Assembly: GCF_001811505.1 (NCBI RefSeq)
Contig: NZ_KV804990.1
Location: 26,211-58,238, forward strand
Source: Streptococcus sp. HMSC034E03
GTDB lineage: Bacteria; Bacillota; Bacilli; Lactobacillales; Streptococcaceae
Reading direction: 5' to 3'
DNA length: 32,028 bases
The translations under genes and the position numbers were made by a program. Position 1 is the stretch's first letter. Each line of letters starts with the position of its first letter. The notes beneath the pieces are model-generated. The model searched no databases, had not been told where the DNA came from, and saw only the letters and a program-made list of their open reading frames with translations. Below are positions 17,779 to 32,028 of the stretch, piece after piece.

Positions 17779-17866
17779 CGGAAGACATGGGATTCGAACC
17801 CACGCACGCTTTCACACGCCTACCGCGTTTCCAACACGGCCTCTTAAGCCTCTTGAGTAATCTTCC
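17779..17866 (-). tRNA. tRNA-Ser (anticodon GGA)
   Basis: 88 nt on the minus strand, starting GGAAGAT. The acceptor stem GGAAGAT/GTCTTCC closes with one G-U pair. The anticodon stem CCGTG/CGCGG carries loop TTGGAAA, giving GGA. A long variable arm typical of Ser follows, then the T-arm with GGTTCGAATCC. The 3' CCA is not encoded. Confidence 0.95.
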
Positions 17867-17881
17867 AATACTTACTAAAAT

Positions 17882-17910
17882 AGTTTATCATAAAGGCAAG
17901 TATCTTGCAA
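17882..17910 (-). promoter_or_regulatory. tRNA-Ser promoter
   Basis: Minus strand: TTGCAA (17905-17910), 17-bp spacer, TAAACT (17882-17887), about 16 nt before the mature tRNA 5' end. Confidence 0.5.
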
Positions 17911-17967
17911 TTAAAATTCAAACAATTGGCAAAATGATAGAAAATGAAAGAAAGTGATAAAAAGTGC

Positions 17968-17995
17968 TTGACTTTGCTATTTTTTGTGGTAGAAT
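17968..17995 (+). promoter_or_regulatory. fru operon promoter
   Basis: TTGACT (17968-17973), 16-bp spacer, TAGAAT (17990-17995) with an extended TGG before it. The predicted start site falls at the first bases of the cre at 18001. Confidence 0.8.
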
Positions 17996-18000
17996 GATTA

Positions 18001-18015
18001 TTGTAATCGTTAACA
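18001..18015 (+). promoter_or_regulatory. CcpA catabolite-responsive element (cre) of the fru operon
   Basis: TTGTAATCGTTAACA fits the cre consensus WTGNAANCGNWNNCW at every position. It covers the predicted transcription start and runs up to the ribosome site, a position expected to repress when glucose is available. Confidence 0.75.
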
Positions 18016-18027
18016 GGAGGTGAGTAA

Positions 18028-18768
18028 GTGCTAAAAACTGAGAGAAAAAAGTTGATTTTAGAGGAGCTGGGTAAACATAAAGTCGTTACTTTAGAGAAAT
18101 TAGTAGGCTTGCTAGATACTTCAGAATCAACAGTTAGACGCGATTTAGATGAATTGGAGTCTGAAAATAAACTTCGCCGAGTGCATGGAGGAGCAGAGTT
18201 GCCTCACTCCTTGCAAGAAGAAGAAACCATTCAAGAAAAATCTGTCAAAAACCTTCAAGAGAAAAAATTGATTGCGCAAAAGGCAGCTTCCCTCATCAAA
18301 GAAAAAGATGTTATCTTTGTGGATGCAGGAAGTACGACAGCCTTTCTCATTAAGGAATTGGAGCGAAAAGACATTACTGTTGTGACTAACTCCATTCACC
18401 ATGCAGTACAATTAGTGGATAAGCAAATTCCAACTGTGATTATCGGTGGTGGCGTAAAGATGACAACGGATGCCAGCATCGGTGGTGTCGCGCTTAATCA
18501 GATTAACCAATTACACTTTGATCGTGCCTTTATCGGAATGAATGGGGTGGATGATGGTTATTATACAACTCCAGATATGGAGGAGGGAGCTGTCAAGCGT
18601 GCTATCTTAGAAAATGCCAAACAAACTTATATTTTGGCGGATTCGTCTAAGGTTGGTCAGTCTTGTTTCGCTAAGGTAGCCCCTATAAAACGAGCTATTG
18701 TCATTACAAGTAAGGGTCACGAACTCTTGCCAGCTATCAAAGAGAAAACGGAGGTTATCGAAGTATGA
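18028..18768 (+). CDS. fruR: DeoR family transcriptional regulator of the fructose operon
   Basis: 246 aa. The N-terminal DeoR helix-turn-helix (about 5-57, with TSESTVRRDLDELE as recognition part) is followed by the sugar-phosphate-sensing DeoR C-terminal domain (VDAGSTTAFLI, GGGVKMTTDAS). The start is GTG, supported by AGGAGGTGA at ideal spacing. It is the first gene of fruR-fruK-fruA, and its last bases overlap fruK (ATGA). It probably represses its own operon with fructose-1-phosphate as inducer, as in related fru operons. Confidence 0.92.
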   Translation: MLKTERKKLILEELGKHKVVTLEKLVGLLDTSESTVRRDLDELESENKLRRVHGGAELPHSLQEEETIQEKSVKNLQEKKLIAQKAASLIKEKDVIFVDAGSTTAFLIKELERKDITVVTNSIHHAVQLVDKQIPTVIIGGGVKMTTDASIGGVALNQINQLHFDRAFIGMNGVDDGYYTTPDMEEGAVKRAILENAKQTYILADSSKVGQSCFAKVAPIKRAIVITSKGHELLPAIKEKTEVIEV

Positions 18769-19676
18769 TTTATACAGTCACGCTCAATCCATCTATTGAC
18801 TATATTGTCCGTCTGGATAAAGTGGAAGTTGGTAGTGTTAATCGTATGGATAGTGATGATAAGTTTGCTGGTGGTAAGGGAATCAATGTTAGTCGTGTCT
18901 TGAAACGATTGGATATTCCAAATACAGCGACTGGATTTATCGGAGGTTTTACTGGTAAATTTATCACAGATACTTTAGCTGAGGAGCAAATTGAAACGCG
19001 ATTTGTCCAAGTAGCAGAAGATACGCGTATCAACGTCAAGATTAAAGCGGATCAAGAAACTGAAATCAACGGAACTGGTCCTACTGTTGAGCCAGAACAG
19101 CTTGAAGAGCTAAAAGATATTCTTTCAAGTCTAACAGCAGAAGATACAGTGGTATTTGCTGGTTCAAGTGCTAAAAACTTAGGCAATGTCATCTATAAGG
19201 ACTTGATTTCCTTGACTCGTCAGACGGGTGCTCAAGTGGTCTGTGATTTTGAAGGTCAAACCTTGATCGATAGTTTGGATTATCAGCCACTTTTGGTAAA
19301 ACCAAATAATCATGAACTTGGAGCTATCTTTGGAGTCAAGCTCGAAAGTTTAGATGAGATTGAAAAATACGCTCGAGAGTTGCTGGCTAAAGGTGCTCAA
19401 AACGTTATCATCTCTATGGCTGGTGACGGTGCCCTTCTGGTAACATCAGAGGGAGCCTACTTTGCTAAACCGATCAAGGGAACAGTGAAAAACTCAGTTG
19501 GTGCTGGTGACTCTATGGTTGCTGGATTTACTGGTGAGTTTGTCAAATCAAAAGACGCAGTAGAAGCCTTTAAGTGGGGAGTAGCTTGCGGGACAGCAAC
19601 TACATTCTCAGATGACTTGGCGACTGCAGCATTTATTAAAGAGACTTATGAAAAAGTTGAGGTAGAAAAAAGATGA
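18765..19676 (+). CDS. fruK: 1-phosphofructokinase
   Basis: PfkB-family kinase (303 aa) that converts fructose-1-phosphate, made by FruA, to fructose-1,6-bisphosphate in glycolysis. The family motifs are GGKGINVSRVL near residue 37 and G246-A-G-D249-S with the catalytic base D249. It overlaps fruR by four bases at the start and fruA by four at the end, so the three genes are translationally coupled. Confidence 0.95.
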   Translation: MIYTVTLNPSIDYIVRLDKVEVGSVNRMDSDDKFAGGKGINVSRVLKRLDIPNTATGFIGGFTGKFITDTLAEEQIETRFVQVAEDTRINVKIKADQETEINGTGPTVEPEQLEELKDILSSLTAEDTVVFAGSSAKNLGNVIYKDLISLTRQTGAQVVCDFEGQTLIDSLDYQPLLVKPNNHELGAIFGVKLESLDEIEKYARELLAKGAQNVIISMAGDGALLVTSEGAYFAKPIKGTVKNSVGAGDSMVAGFTGEFVKSKDAVEAFKWGVACGTATTFSDDLATAAFIKETYEKVEVEKR

Positions 19677-21628
19677 AAATTCAGGATTTATTGAGAAAAG
19701 ATGTCATGTTGCTAGATTTGCAAGCAACTGAAAAAACAGCAGCTATCGAAGAAATGATTCATAGCTTGGTAGAACACGGTTATGTGACGGATTTTGAAAC
19801 TTTTAAAGAAGGAATTTTGGCGCGTGAAGCTTTGACTTCTACAGGTTTGGGTGATGGTATCGCAATGCCACACAGCAAAAATGCTGCTGTTAAAGAAGCA
19901 ACTGTTCTCTTTGCTAAGTCAAACAAGGGTGTTGACTACGAAAGTTTAGATGGACAACCAACTGACCTCTTCTTTATGATTGCTGCTCCAGAAGGTGCAA
20001 ATGATACTCACTTAGCTGCCTTGGCAGAATTGTCTCAATACTTGATGAAAGACGGATTTGCTGACAAACTTCGTCAAGCGACATCAGCTGATCAAGTCAT
20101 TGAACTCTTTGACCAAGCTTCAGAAAAAGCTGAGGAACCAGCTCAGGCTTCTGCTAATGAATCTGGTGACTTTATCGTAGCAGTTACAGCTTGTACAACA
20201 GGAATTGCCCACACATACATGGCCCAAGAAGCCCTTCAAAAAGTGGCTGCTGAAATGGGTGTCGGTATCAAGGTTGAAACCAATGGTGCTAGCGGTGTTG
20301 GCAACCAATTGACAGCAGAAGATATTCGCAAGGCTAAAGCTGTTATTATCGCAGCAGATAAGGCAGTTGAAATGGATCGTTTTGATGGTAAACCATTGGT
20401 GAATCGTCCAGTTGCAGATGGTATCCGTAAGACAGAAGAATTGATTAACCTTGCTCTTTCTGGGAATGCGGAAGTTTACCATGCTGCTAATGGAGCAAAA
20501 GCTGCAACCGCAAGCAATGAAAAACAAAGCCTTGGTGGTGCTTTCTACAAACACTTGATGAGTGGTGTATCTCAAATGCTGCCATTCGTTATCGGTGGTG
20601 GTATCATGATTGCCCTTGCCTTCTTGATTGACGGTGCTTTGGGTGTGCCAAATGAAAACCTTGGCAATCTTGGTTCTTACCATGAGCTAGCTTCTATGTT
20701 CATGAAAATTGGTGGTGCAGCCTTTGGCTTGATGCTCCCAGTCTTTGCAGGATATGTTGCCTACTCTATCGCTGAAAAACCAGGTTTGGTAGCTGGTTTT
20801 GTGGCTGGTGCTATTGCCAAAGAAGGTTTTGCCTTTGGTAAAATCCCTTATGCCGCAGGTGGTGAAGCAACTTCAACTCTTGCAGGTGTCTCATCTGGTT
20901 TCCTAGGTGCCCTTGTTGGTGGATTTATCGCAGGTGCCTTGGTTCTTGCTATTAAGAAATATGTTAAAGTTCCACGTTCACTTGAAGGTGCTAAATCAAT
21001 CCTTCTCTTGCCACTTCTTGGAACAGTCTTGACAGGATTTGTCATGCTTGCTGTTAACATCCCAATGGCAGCAATCAACACTGGTATGAACAACTTCCTT
21101 GCAGGTCTTGGAGGCGGTTCAGCTGTCCTTCTTGGTATCGTTCTTGGAGGAATGATGGCTGTTGATATGGGTGGCCCTGTTAATAAAGCAGCTTATGTCT
21201 TTGGTACTGGTACTCTTGCAGCAACAGTGTCAACAGGTGGTTCAGTAGCTATGGCAGCAGTTATGGCTGGAGGAATGGTTCCACCACTTGCAATCTTTGT
21301 CGCAACACTTCTTTTCAAAGATAAATTTACTAAGGAAGAACGTAACTCTGGTTTGACAAACATCATCATGGGCTTGTCATTTATCACTGAGGGGGCGATT
21401 CCGTTTGGTGCAGCAGACCCAGCTCGTGCTATCCCAAGCTTTATCCTTGGTTCAGCAGTAGCAGGTGGACTGGTTGGTCTTGCAGGAATCAAACTTATGG
21501 CACCTCACGGAGGAATCTTCGTTATCGCCCTTACAACAAATGCCCTTCTTTACCTTGTCTTTGTCTTGGTAGGAGCACTTGTTAGTGGTGTAGTTTATGG
21601 TTACCTTCGTAAACCATTAGAAAAATAA
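19673..21628 (+). CDS. fruA: PTS fructose-specific transporter, EIIABC
   Basis: Takes up fructose and phosphorylates it to fructose-1-phosphate. 651 aa in one chain. The EIIA domain (about 1-148) has phosphorylated H67 in MPHSK. A Glu/Ala-rich linker follows, then EIIB with C174 in TACTTGIAHT, then the EIIC membrane domain from about 290 to the end (GGGIMIALAF, DMGGPVNKAAY, SFITEGAIPF). Last gene of fruR-fruK-fruA. Confidence 0.96.
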   Translation: MKIQDLLRKDVMLLDLQATEKTAAIEEMIHSLVEHGYVTDFETFKEGILAREALTSTGLGDGIAMPHSKNAAVKEATVLFAKSNKGVDYESLDGQPTDLFFMIAAPEGANDTHLAALAELSQYLMKDGFADKLRQATSADQVIELFDQASEKAEEPAQASANESGDFIVAVTACTTGIAHTYMAQEALQKVAAEMGVGIKVETNGASGVGNQLTAEDIRKAKAVIIAADKAVEMDRFDGKPLVNRPVADGIRKTEELINLALSGNAEVYHAANGAKAATASNEKQSLGGAFYKHLMSGVSQMLPFVIGGGIMIALAFLIDGALGVPNENLGNLGSYHELASMFMKIGGAAFGLMLPVFAGYVAYSIAEKPGLVAGFVAGAIAKEGFAFGKIPYAAGGEATSTLAGVSSGFLGALVGGFIAGALVLAIKKYVKVPRSLEGAKSILLLPLLGTVLTGFVMLAVNIPMAAINTGMNNFLAGLGGGSAVLLGIVLGGMMAVDMGGPVNKAAYVFGTGTLAATVSTGGSVAMAAVMAGGMVPPLAIFVATLLFKDKFTKEERNSGLTNIIMGLSFITEGAIPFGAADPARAIPSFILGSAVAGGLVGLAGIKLMAPHGGIFVIALTTNALLYLVFVLVGALVSGVVYGYLRKPLEK

Positions 21629-21642
21629 TCACAAATAGATTC

Positions 21643-21678
21643 AAATGACTGAACACGAAAGTGGGCAGTCATTTTTTG
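21643..21678 (+). terminator. fru operon terminator
   Basis: AAATGACTG (21643-21651) pairs with CAGTCATTT (21666-21674), then TTTTG. Confidence 0.85.
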
Positions 21679-21691
21679 ATAATGGAGTTAG

Positions 21692-21718
21692 AGAGACCGG
21701 TCTCTAAAGTGATATGAT
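21692..21718 (+). promoter_or_regulatory. Perfect palindrome just upstream of an extended -10
   Basis: AGAGACCGGTCTCT (21692-21705) is a perfect 14-bp palindrome. Four bases later comes TGA-TATGAT (21710-21718), an extended -10. The palindrome therefore occupies the -35/spacer zone like a repressor operator of TetR type (AGACC/GGTCT half-sites). No regulator gene is nearby. The promoter points at the BOX element and the broken gene at 21897. Confidence 0.5.
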
Positions 21719-21741
21719 AGAGGTAAATCGTAGAGAATTTA

Positions 21742-21846
21742 ATACTCAATGAAAATCAAAGAGCAAACTAGGAAGAGAGCCGCAGGTTGTACTTGAGTAC
21801 GGTAAGGCGAAGCTGACGTGGTTTGAATTTGATTTTCGAAGAGTAT
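21742..21846 (-). repeat. BOX element (boxA-boxC form), reverse orientation
   Basis: 105 bp from ATACTCAATGAAAATC to GATTTTCGAAGAGTAT, with the TACGGTAAGGCGAAGCTGAC core. It is nearly identical to the copy at 7536-7640 but inverted. It lies in the leader of the broken HEAT-like gene. Confidence 0.85.
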
Positions 21847-21896
21847 AAATGACAGAATGCTAAAGTTCTACAAATACCTTTGAGGAGATAAGTGTC

Positions 21897-22675
21897 ATGA
21901 ATGATTCTAGAAAAGAAGAAATCGACAAACTAGTGAAAGAAAAGATCTCTCGCCAAAATCTTGCAAAAGAAGAGTTACAGAAGGTCTATTCCAGCTTGGT
22001 GGGGGAGAATTTTCCTGATTCTAAACGAATTCATTTTATAGCTGATTTAGGTAGGAGCCCAGAAATTGCCTTTCATTTTGAGCTCATTTGCAACGATTGG
22101 GAGGAAGGAACTGACCTGAATTTTGAAGCGAGTTTTGACCAGCATGGGCAGGCGGGAATCGATTATCTTTTAGAAACTCTCAATCAAGAGGAAGTGGAGA
22201 GTCAACGCGTCTTCTAGCGAAAATTCTTTCCAAAGCAAGACATAGAGATATTTATGCGTCTTCTTGCAAGCAACTACTTCCTGTTCTAATCTCTCTTTTA
22301 CCTAGTTCAGAAGCTTCTAATCGTAGGAAGCTAATCATTGCCCTAGGTTGGATTGGTTCAATAGGTGAGATAGAAATCTTAGGACAACATCTCTTGACTG
22401 ATCAAGATGCTCTTTGTCGTGCCTGGTCTGCCAGTAGTCTAATGCAATTATCTTTTCATCAAGTAAAAAAAGAAATCTTAATGGAAAAAACGAAGGATTT
22501 GTTTTGTGAAGCAATTACAGAAGAAAAGGACTTGCAGGCTTGCGCTCTAATGATAGAAGCAGCCCAGGTATTGTTTGGGAAAAGATGGATCCCTACATCT
22601 GCTGTAGAGAAGTTGGAAATCGAAAAGATTGAGAAAGCAAGAAAATCAGCAATTAGATTTTTAAAGAAACAGTGA
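21897..22675 (+). pseudogene. HEAT-repeat-like protein gene with a frameshift
   Basis: A good ribosome site (GAGGAG, 9-nt spacing) starts a frame that ends at TAG 22215-22217 after 106 codons (about E-S-Q-R-V-F). The frame one base back then stays open from CTA GCG AAA at 22214 to TGA 22673-22675. Restoring one missing base near 22214 would give a single protein of about 260 aa. The second part, LLPVLISLLPSSEASNRRKL and onward, has the paired-helix rhythm of HEAT repeats. No slippery heptamer is seen at the junction, so a simple one-base deletion is likelier than programmed shifting. Function unknown. An ATG at 22394 could yield only the C-terminal part. Confidence 0.75.
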
Positions 22676-22788
22676 GACAAGGTTGTTGAAAAATCATATA
22701 GAAAAGAAAGTGCAGAAATATCAACGAAAAATGATTGTATCTAGTAGATTCAGTCATTTTTTTGATTTCTCTAGATGTTTCTGAAATA

Positions 22789-22797
22789 TGGTATAAT
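22789..22797 (+). promoter_or_regulatory. ftsK promoter at leaderless distance
   Basis: TGG-TATAAT ends 6 nt before the ftsK ATG (22804), so the predicted transcript starts at or within a base of the start codon. No proper -35 is visible. Confidence 0.65.
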
Positions 22798-22803
22798 AGA
22801 AGC

Positions 22804-25134
22804 ATGGCAAACAAAAATACAAGTAAAACAAGACGGAGACCGTCAAAAGCTGAATTAGAAAGAAAGCAAGCTATCCAAAGGATGTTAATTTCTTTAGTCA
22901 TAGCTTTTTGCTTAATGTTCGCTGCTCTGAAATTAGGAGCAGTGGGACTTACGCTCTATAACCTTATTCGATTACTAGTAGGAAGTCTGGCTTATCTGGT
23001 CATTGTTGTCGTTCTAGTCTATCTTTTTCTCTTTAAATGGATTCGGAAGCAAGAAGGTCTGATCTCAGGTTTTCTTTGCATTTTTTCAGGCTTATTGCTG
23101 ATTTTTGAAGCTTATCTAGTATGGAAATATGGCATCGAGCAGTCTGTCTTAAAGGGAACTTTAGCCCAAGTTTTGACAGATTTGACAGGTTTTCGTGTGA
23201 CTAGCTTTGCTGGAGGAGGGCTTCTAGGTGTTGCTCTTTATATTCCAGTCGCCTTTCTCTTTTCAAATATTGGTACTTACTTTATCGGAGCTATCTTAAT
23301 CTTGATCGGTGCTCTTCTAGTTAGTCCTTGGTCTGTCTATGATGTCGCTGATTTCCTTGGAGCACGTTTTGCCCTTTGGATGGAGCGACGCGAGCAGAAG
23401 AAACAGGAACGTTTTATCAAACGAGAAGAAGAAAAAGCTCGTAAGGAAGCAGAGGAACAGGAAAGACTAGAAAAAGAACAAGCAGAGCAAGCCTTATTGG
23501 ATATACCTCCTGTTGATATGGAAACTGGCGAGATTTTAGAAGCTCCTCCTGTTCACTTTGATGATTTACCACCCCTTCCAGAGGAAGAATGGATAGAACC
23601 TGAAATTATTCTCCCTCAAGCAGACTATGATCTTCCTAGTGAAGTTGATTTTCCAGAGGAAGATGAGTTCTTAGAGGATGAAGATGTTGAGGTAGATTTT
23701 TCTGCTAAAAAAGCTTTAGAGTACAAACTCCCCAGCTTGCAACTCTTCGCACCTGATAAACCAAAAGATCAGTCAAAAGAAAAGAAAATCGTACGAGAAA
23801 ATATCAAAATTTTGGAAGAAACCTTCGCAAGTTTCGGTATCAAGGTAACGGTTGAACGTGCTGAAATCGGACCATCAGTTACCAAGTACGAAGTCAAGCC
23901 AGCAGTTGGTGTTCGTGTCAATCGCATTTCCAATCTAGCAGATGACTTGGCTCTGGCCTTGGCTGCTAAAGATGTCCGTATTGAAGCACCGATTCCTGGA
24001 AAATCCTTAGTTGGGATTGAAGTTCCAAACTCAGAAATCGCAACAGTTTCTTTCCGAGAACTCTGGGAACAATCGCAAACTAAACCTGAAAATCTGCTAG
24101 AAATTCCTCTTGGGAAAGCCGTTAATGGTACAGCTCGCAGTTTCGACCTTGCTAAAATGCCTCACTTACTTGTGGCTGGATCGACCGGTTCTGGTAAATC
24201 TGTTGCAGTCAATGGTATCATTGCAAGTATTCTCATGAAGGCACGTCCAGACCAAGTCAAGTTTATGATGGTGGATCCGAAGATGGTTGAGTTATCAGTC
24301 TATAATGATATTCCTCACCTCTTGATTCCGGTTGTAACCAATCCTCGTAAGGCCAGCAAGGCCCTTCAAAAAGTCGTGGATGAGATGGAAAACCGTTATG
24401 AACTCTTTGCCAAAATTGGGGTTCGTAATATCGCTGGTTTCAATGCCAAGGTTGAGGAATTCAACGCTCAATCTGAGTACAAACAAGTACCTCTTCCTTT
24501 GATTGTTGTGATTGTCGATGAGTTAGCTGACCTTATGATGGTGGCCAGCAAGGAAGTAGAAGATGCCATTATCCGACTCGGACAAAAGGCGCGTGCAGCT
24601 GGTATTCACATGATTCTTGCAACTCAGCGTCCTTCAGTGGATGTTATTTCTGGTCTGATTAAGGCCAATGTGCCGTCACGTGTAGCCTTTGCTGTATCTT
24701 CTGGAACGGATTCTCGTACGATTTTGGATGAAAATGGTGCTGAGAAATTGCTTGGTCGAGGGGATATGCTCTTCAAGCCAATCGATGAAAATCACCCTGT
24801 TCGTCTGCAAGGCTCCTTTATCTCTGATGATGATGTTGAGCGTATTGTTAGTTTTATCAAGGCTCAAGCAGATGCTGATTATGATGAAAGCTTTGATCCC
24901 GGAGAGGTTTCTGAGACAGAAGGTGAGTCTGGCACAGGAGATGAAGGTGGAGATCCACTATTTGAAGAAGCTAAGGCTCTGGTCATTGAAACTCAAAAAG
25001 CGAGCGCATCCATGATTCAACGTAGATTATCAGTTGGTTTTAACCGAGCAACTCGCTTGATGGAAGAATTAGAGATGGCTGGGGTTATTGGTCCAGCAGA
25101 AGGAACCAAACCACGAAAGGTTTTACAACAATAA
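22804..25134 (+). CDS. ftsK: DNA translocase FtsK/SpoIIIE
   Basis: Septum-bound motor that clears chromosome ends from the closing division site. 776 aa: membrane segments between about 20 and 185, an acidic/Pro-rich linker (about 200-330), then the motor with Walker A G459-STGSGKS (K465) and Walker B IVD572-E573. The C-terminal winged-helix gamma domain ([20 protein letters not shown] and following) reads KOPS-type sites in this family. I start it at M-A-N-K (22804), not at the in-frame ATG 22735, because the promoter -10 lies between them. No ribosome site precedes 22804, which suggests a leaderless mRNA. Confidence 0.94.
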   Translation: MANKNTSKTRRRPSKAELERKQAIQRMLISLVIAFCLMFAALKLGAVGLTLYNLIRLLVGSLAYLVIVVVLVYLFLFKWIRKQEGLISGFLCIFSGLLLIFEAYLVWKYGIEQSVLKGTLAQVLTDLTGFRVTSFAGGGLLGVALYIPVAFLFSNIGTYFIGAILILIGALLVSPWSVYDVADFLGARFALWMERREQKKQERFIKREEEKARKEAEEQERLEKEQAEQALLDIPPVDMETGEILEAPPVHFDDLPPLPEEEWIEPEIILPQADYDLPSEVDFPEEDEFLEDEDVEVDFSAKKALEYKLPSLQLFAPDKPKDQSKEKKIVRENIKILEETFASFGIKVTVERAEIGPSVTKYEVKPAVGVRVNRISNLADDLALALAAKDVRIEAPIPGKSLVGIEVPNSEIATVSFRELWEQSQTKPENLLEIPLGKAVNGTARSFDLAKMPHLLVAGSTGSGKSVAVNGIIASILMKARPDQVKFMMVDPKMVELSVYNDIPHLLIPVVTNPRKASKALQKVVDEMENRYELFAKIGVRNIAGFNAKVEEFNAQSEYKQVPLPLIVVIVDELADLMMVASKEVEDAIIRLGQKARAAGIHMILATQRPSVDVISGLIKANVPSRVAFAVSSGTDSRTILDENGAEKLLGRGDMLFKPIDENHPVRLQGSFISDDDVERIVSFIKAQADADYDESFDPGEVSETEGESGTGDEGGDPLFEEAKALVIETQKASASMIQRRLSVGFNRATRLMEELEMAGVIGPAEGTKPRKVLQQ

Positions 25135-25162
25135 AAAACGTAAAAATAGTATAAAAATGCAT

Positions 25163-25225
25163 GGAAACTTTATTGAAAAGTTAGTCAAAAATGGTCTAAC
25201 TTTTACGATGAAGTTTCCTTTTTAT
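25163..25225 (+). terminator. Nested-hairpin terminator after ftsK
   Basis: Outer stem GGAAACTT (25163-25170) with AAGTTTCC (25211-25218), inner stem AAGTTAG with CTAACTT, followed by TTTTTA. Confidence 0.8.
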
Positions 25226-25350
25226 AGCGATTTCTTTAGAAATAAGGCTATCTGAAAATCGTTTCAGACTTGCCTAATAATCGGATTATACTTTTACTAG
25301 TTTTACCTGTTAAAGTATTGATTTTTTAAACTGTTTTTGATATATTAAAT

Positions 25351-25359
25351 TGGTATAGA
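25351..25359 (+). promoter_or_regulatory. Possible promoter of the GH101 surface protein gene
   Basis: Extended -10 TGG-TATAGA about 100 nt before the start codon and 60 nt before the cre; the -35 is poor (CTGTTT at 17 bp). Another candidate -10 is TATACT at 25287. Confidence 0.35.
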
Positions 25360-25419
25360 AAAAATTATATGTTTATCTAGTGGCGTAAAAAAATGAGGAG
25401 GATATTTTTTTAAACAAAA

Positions 25420-25434
25420 ATGCAAACGCTTACT
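25420..25434 (+). promoter_or_regulatory. CcpA cre site before the GH101 surface protein gene
   Basis: ATGCAAACGCTTACT fits WTGNAANCGNWNNCW at every position. It lies between the candidate promoter and the ribosome site (25446-25450), so a roadblock type of catabolite repression is expected. Confidence 0.75.
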
Positions 25435-25440
25435 TTGTAA

Positions 25441-32028
<6,588 letters not shown>

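Noticed and set aside
25395..25440. Strong ribosome site GAGGAGGA followed by a six-codon frame (M-Q-T-L-T-L) before the GH101 gene
   Set aside because: The spacing to the ATG is 17 nt and the frame coincides with the cre site, which explains the conserved-looking bases better.

Overview
The window looks like chromosomal DNA of a mitis-group Streptococcus (S. mitis, S. oralis or S. pneumoniae type). I base this on low-GC codon use, BOX repeats, a YSIRK signal peptide, and a gene run (uraA, rsmG, lemA, htpX, ABC-F, nth, pyrR-pyrB-carA-carB, then fruR-fruK-fruA and ftsK) that reads like pneumococcal gene content recalled from memory. No database search was possible.

Layout. 1-910: a broken CPBP protease gene. 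910-3330: uraA and rsmG on the minus strand, separated by a PyrR-type attenuator and four tandem 50-bp repeats. 3379-5850: lemA-htpX, an intact CPBP protease, and a decayed copy of the htpX 3' end. 5918-8152: an ABC-F ATPase gene and a small gene, both on the minus strand, with a BOX repeat between them. 8284-9493: a DUF177 (YceD-type) gene and nth. 9516-15730: the pyrimidine operon pyrR-pyrB-carA-carB. 15730-17550: an Nramp metal transporter behind a duplicated promoter/operator cassette. 17590-17866: a multi-hairpin element and tRNA-Ser(GGA). 17968-21678: the fructose operon. 21692-22675: a palindrome, a second BOX in the opposite orientation, and a frameshifted HEAT-like gene. 22789-25225: ftsK. 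25351 to the end: a giant surface endo-alpha-N-acetylgalactosaminidase that runs off the window.

Two regulatory themes tie the genes together. The first is uracil/UMP control. Four hairpins with the same C-N-G-N-G-A hexaloop stand before uraA, pyrR, carA and carB, so import and de novo synthesis are probably controlled together by the PyrR protein encoded here. The second is catabolite control. Full matches to the CcpA cre consensus lie at the start of the fructose operon and just before the glycosidase gene.

The most unusual items are three. First, the glycosidase carries a complete V8/trypsin-like serine protease module (H178, D235, S306) ahead of its GH101 catalytic domain (D1041, E1073), making a predicted mucin-attacking protease-glycosidase fusion with a 20-residue repeat tail. 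Second, a 123-bp self-folding element seems to have separated the Shine-Dalgarno sequence of carB from its start codon. Third, mntH has tandemly duplicated promoter/operator units. Gene-free stretches over 300 bases (2204-2612, 5589-5917, 7445-7822, 15674-16121, 17457-18027, 25135-25461) are accounted for by the repeats, hairpins, promoters and tRNA listed; nothing protein-coding is visible in them beyond the decayed fragment at 5664-5795.
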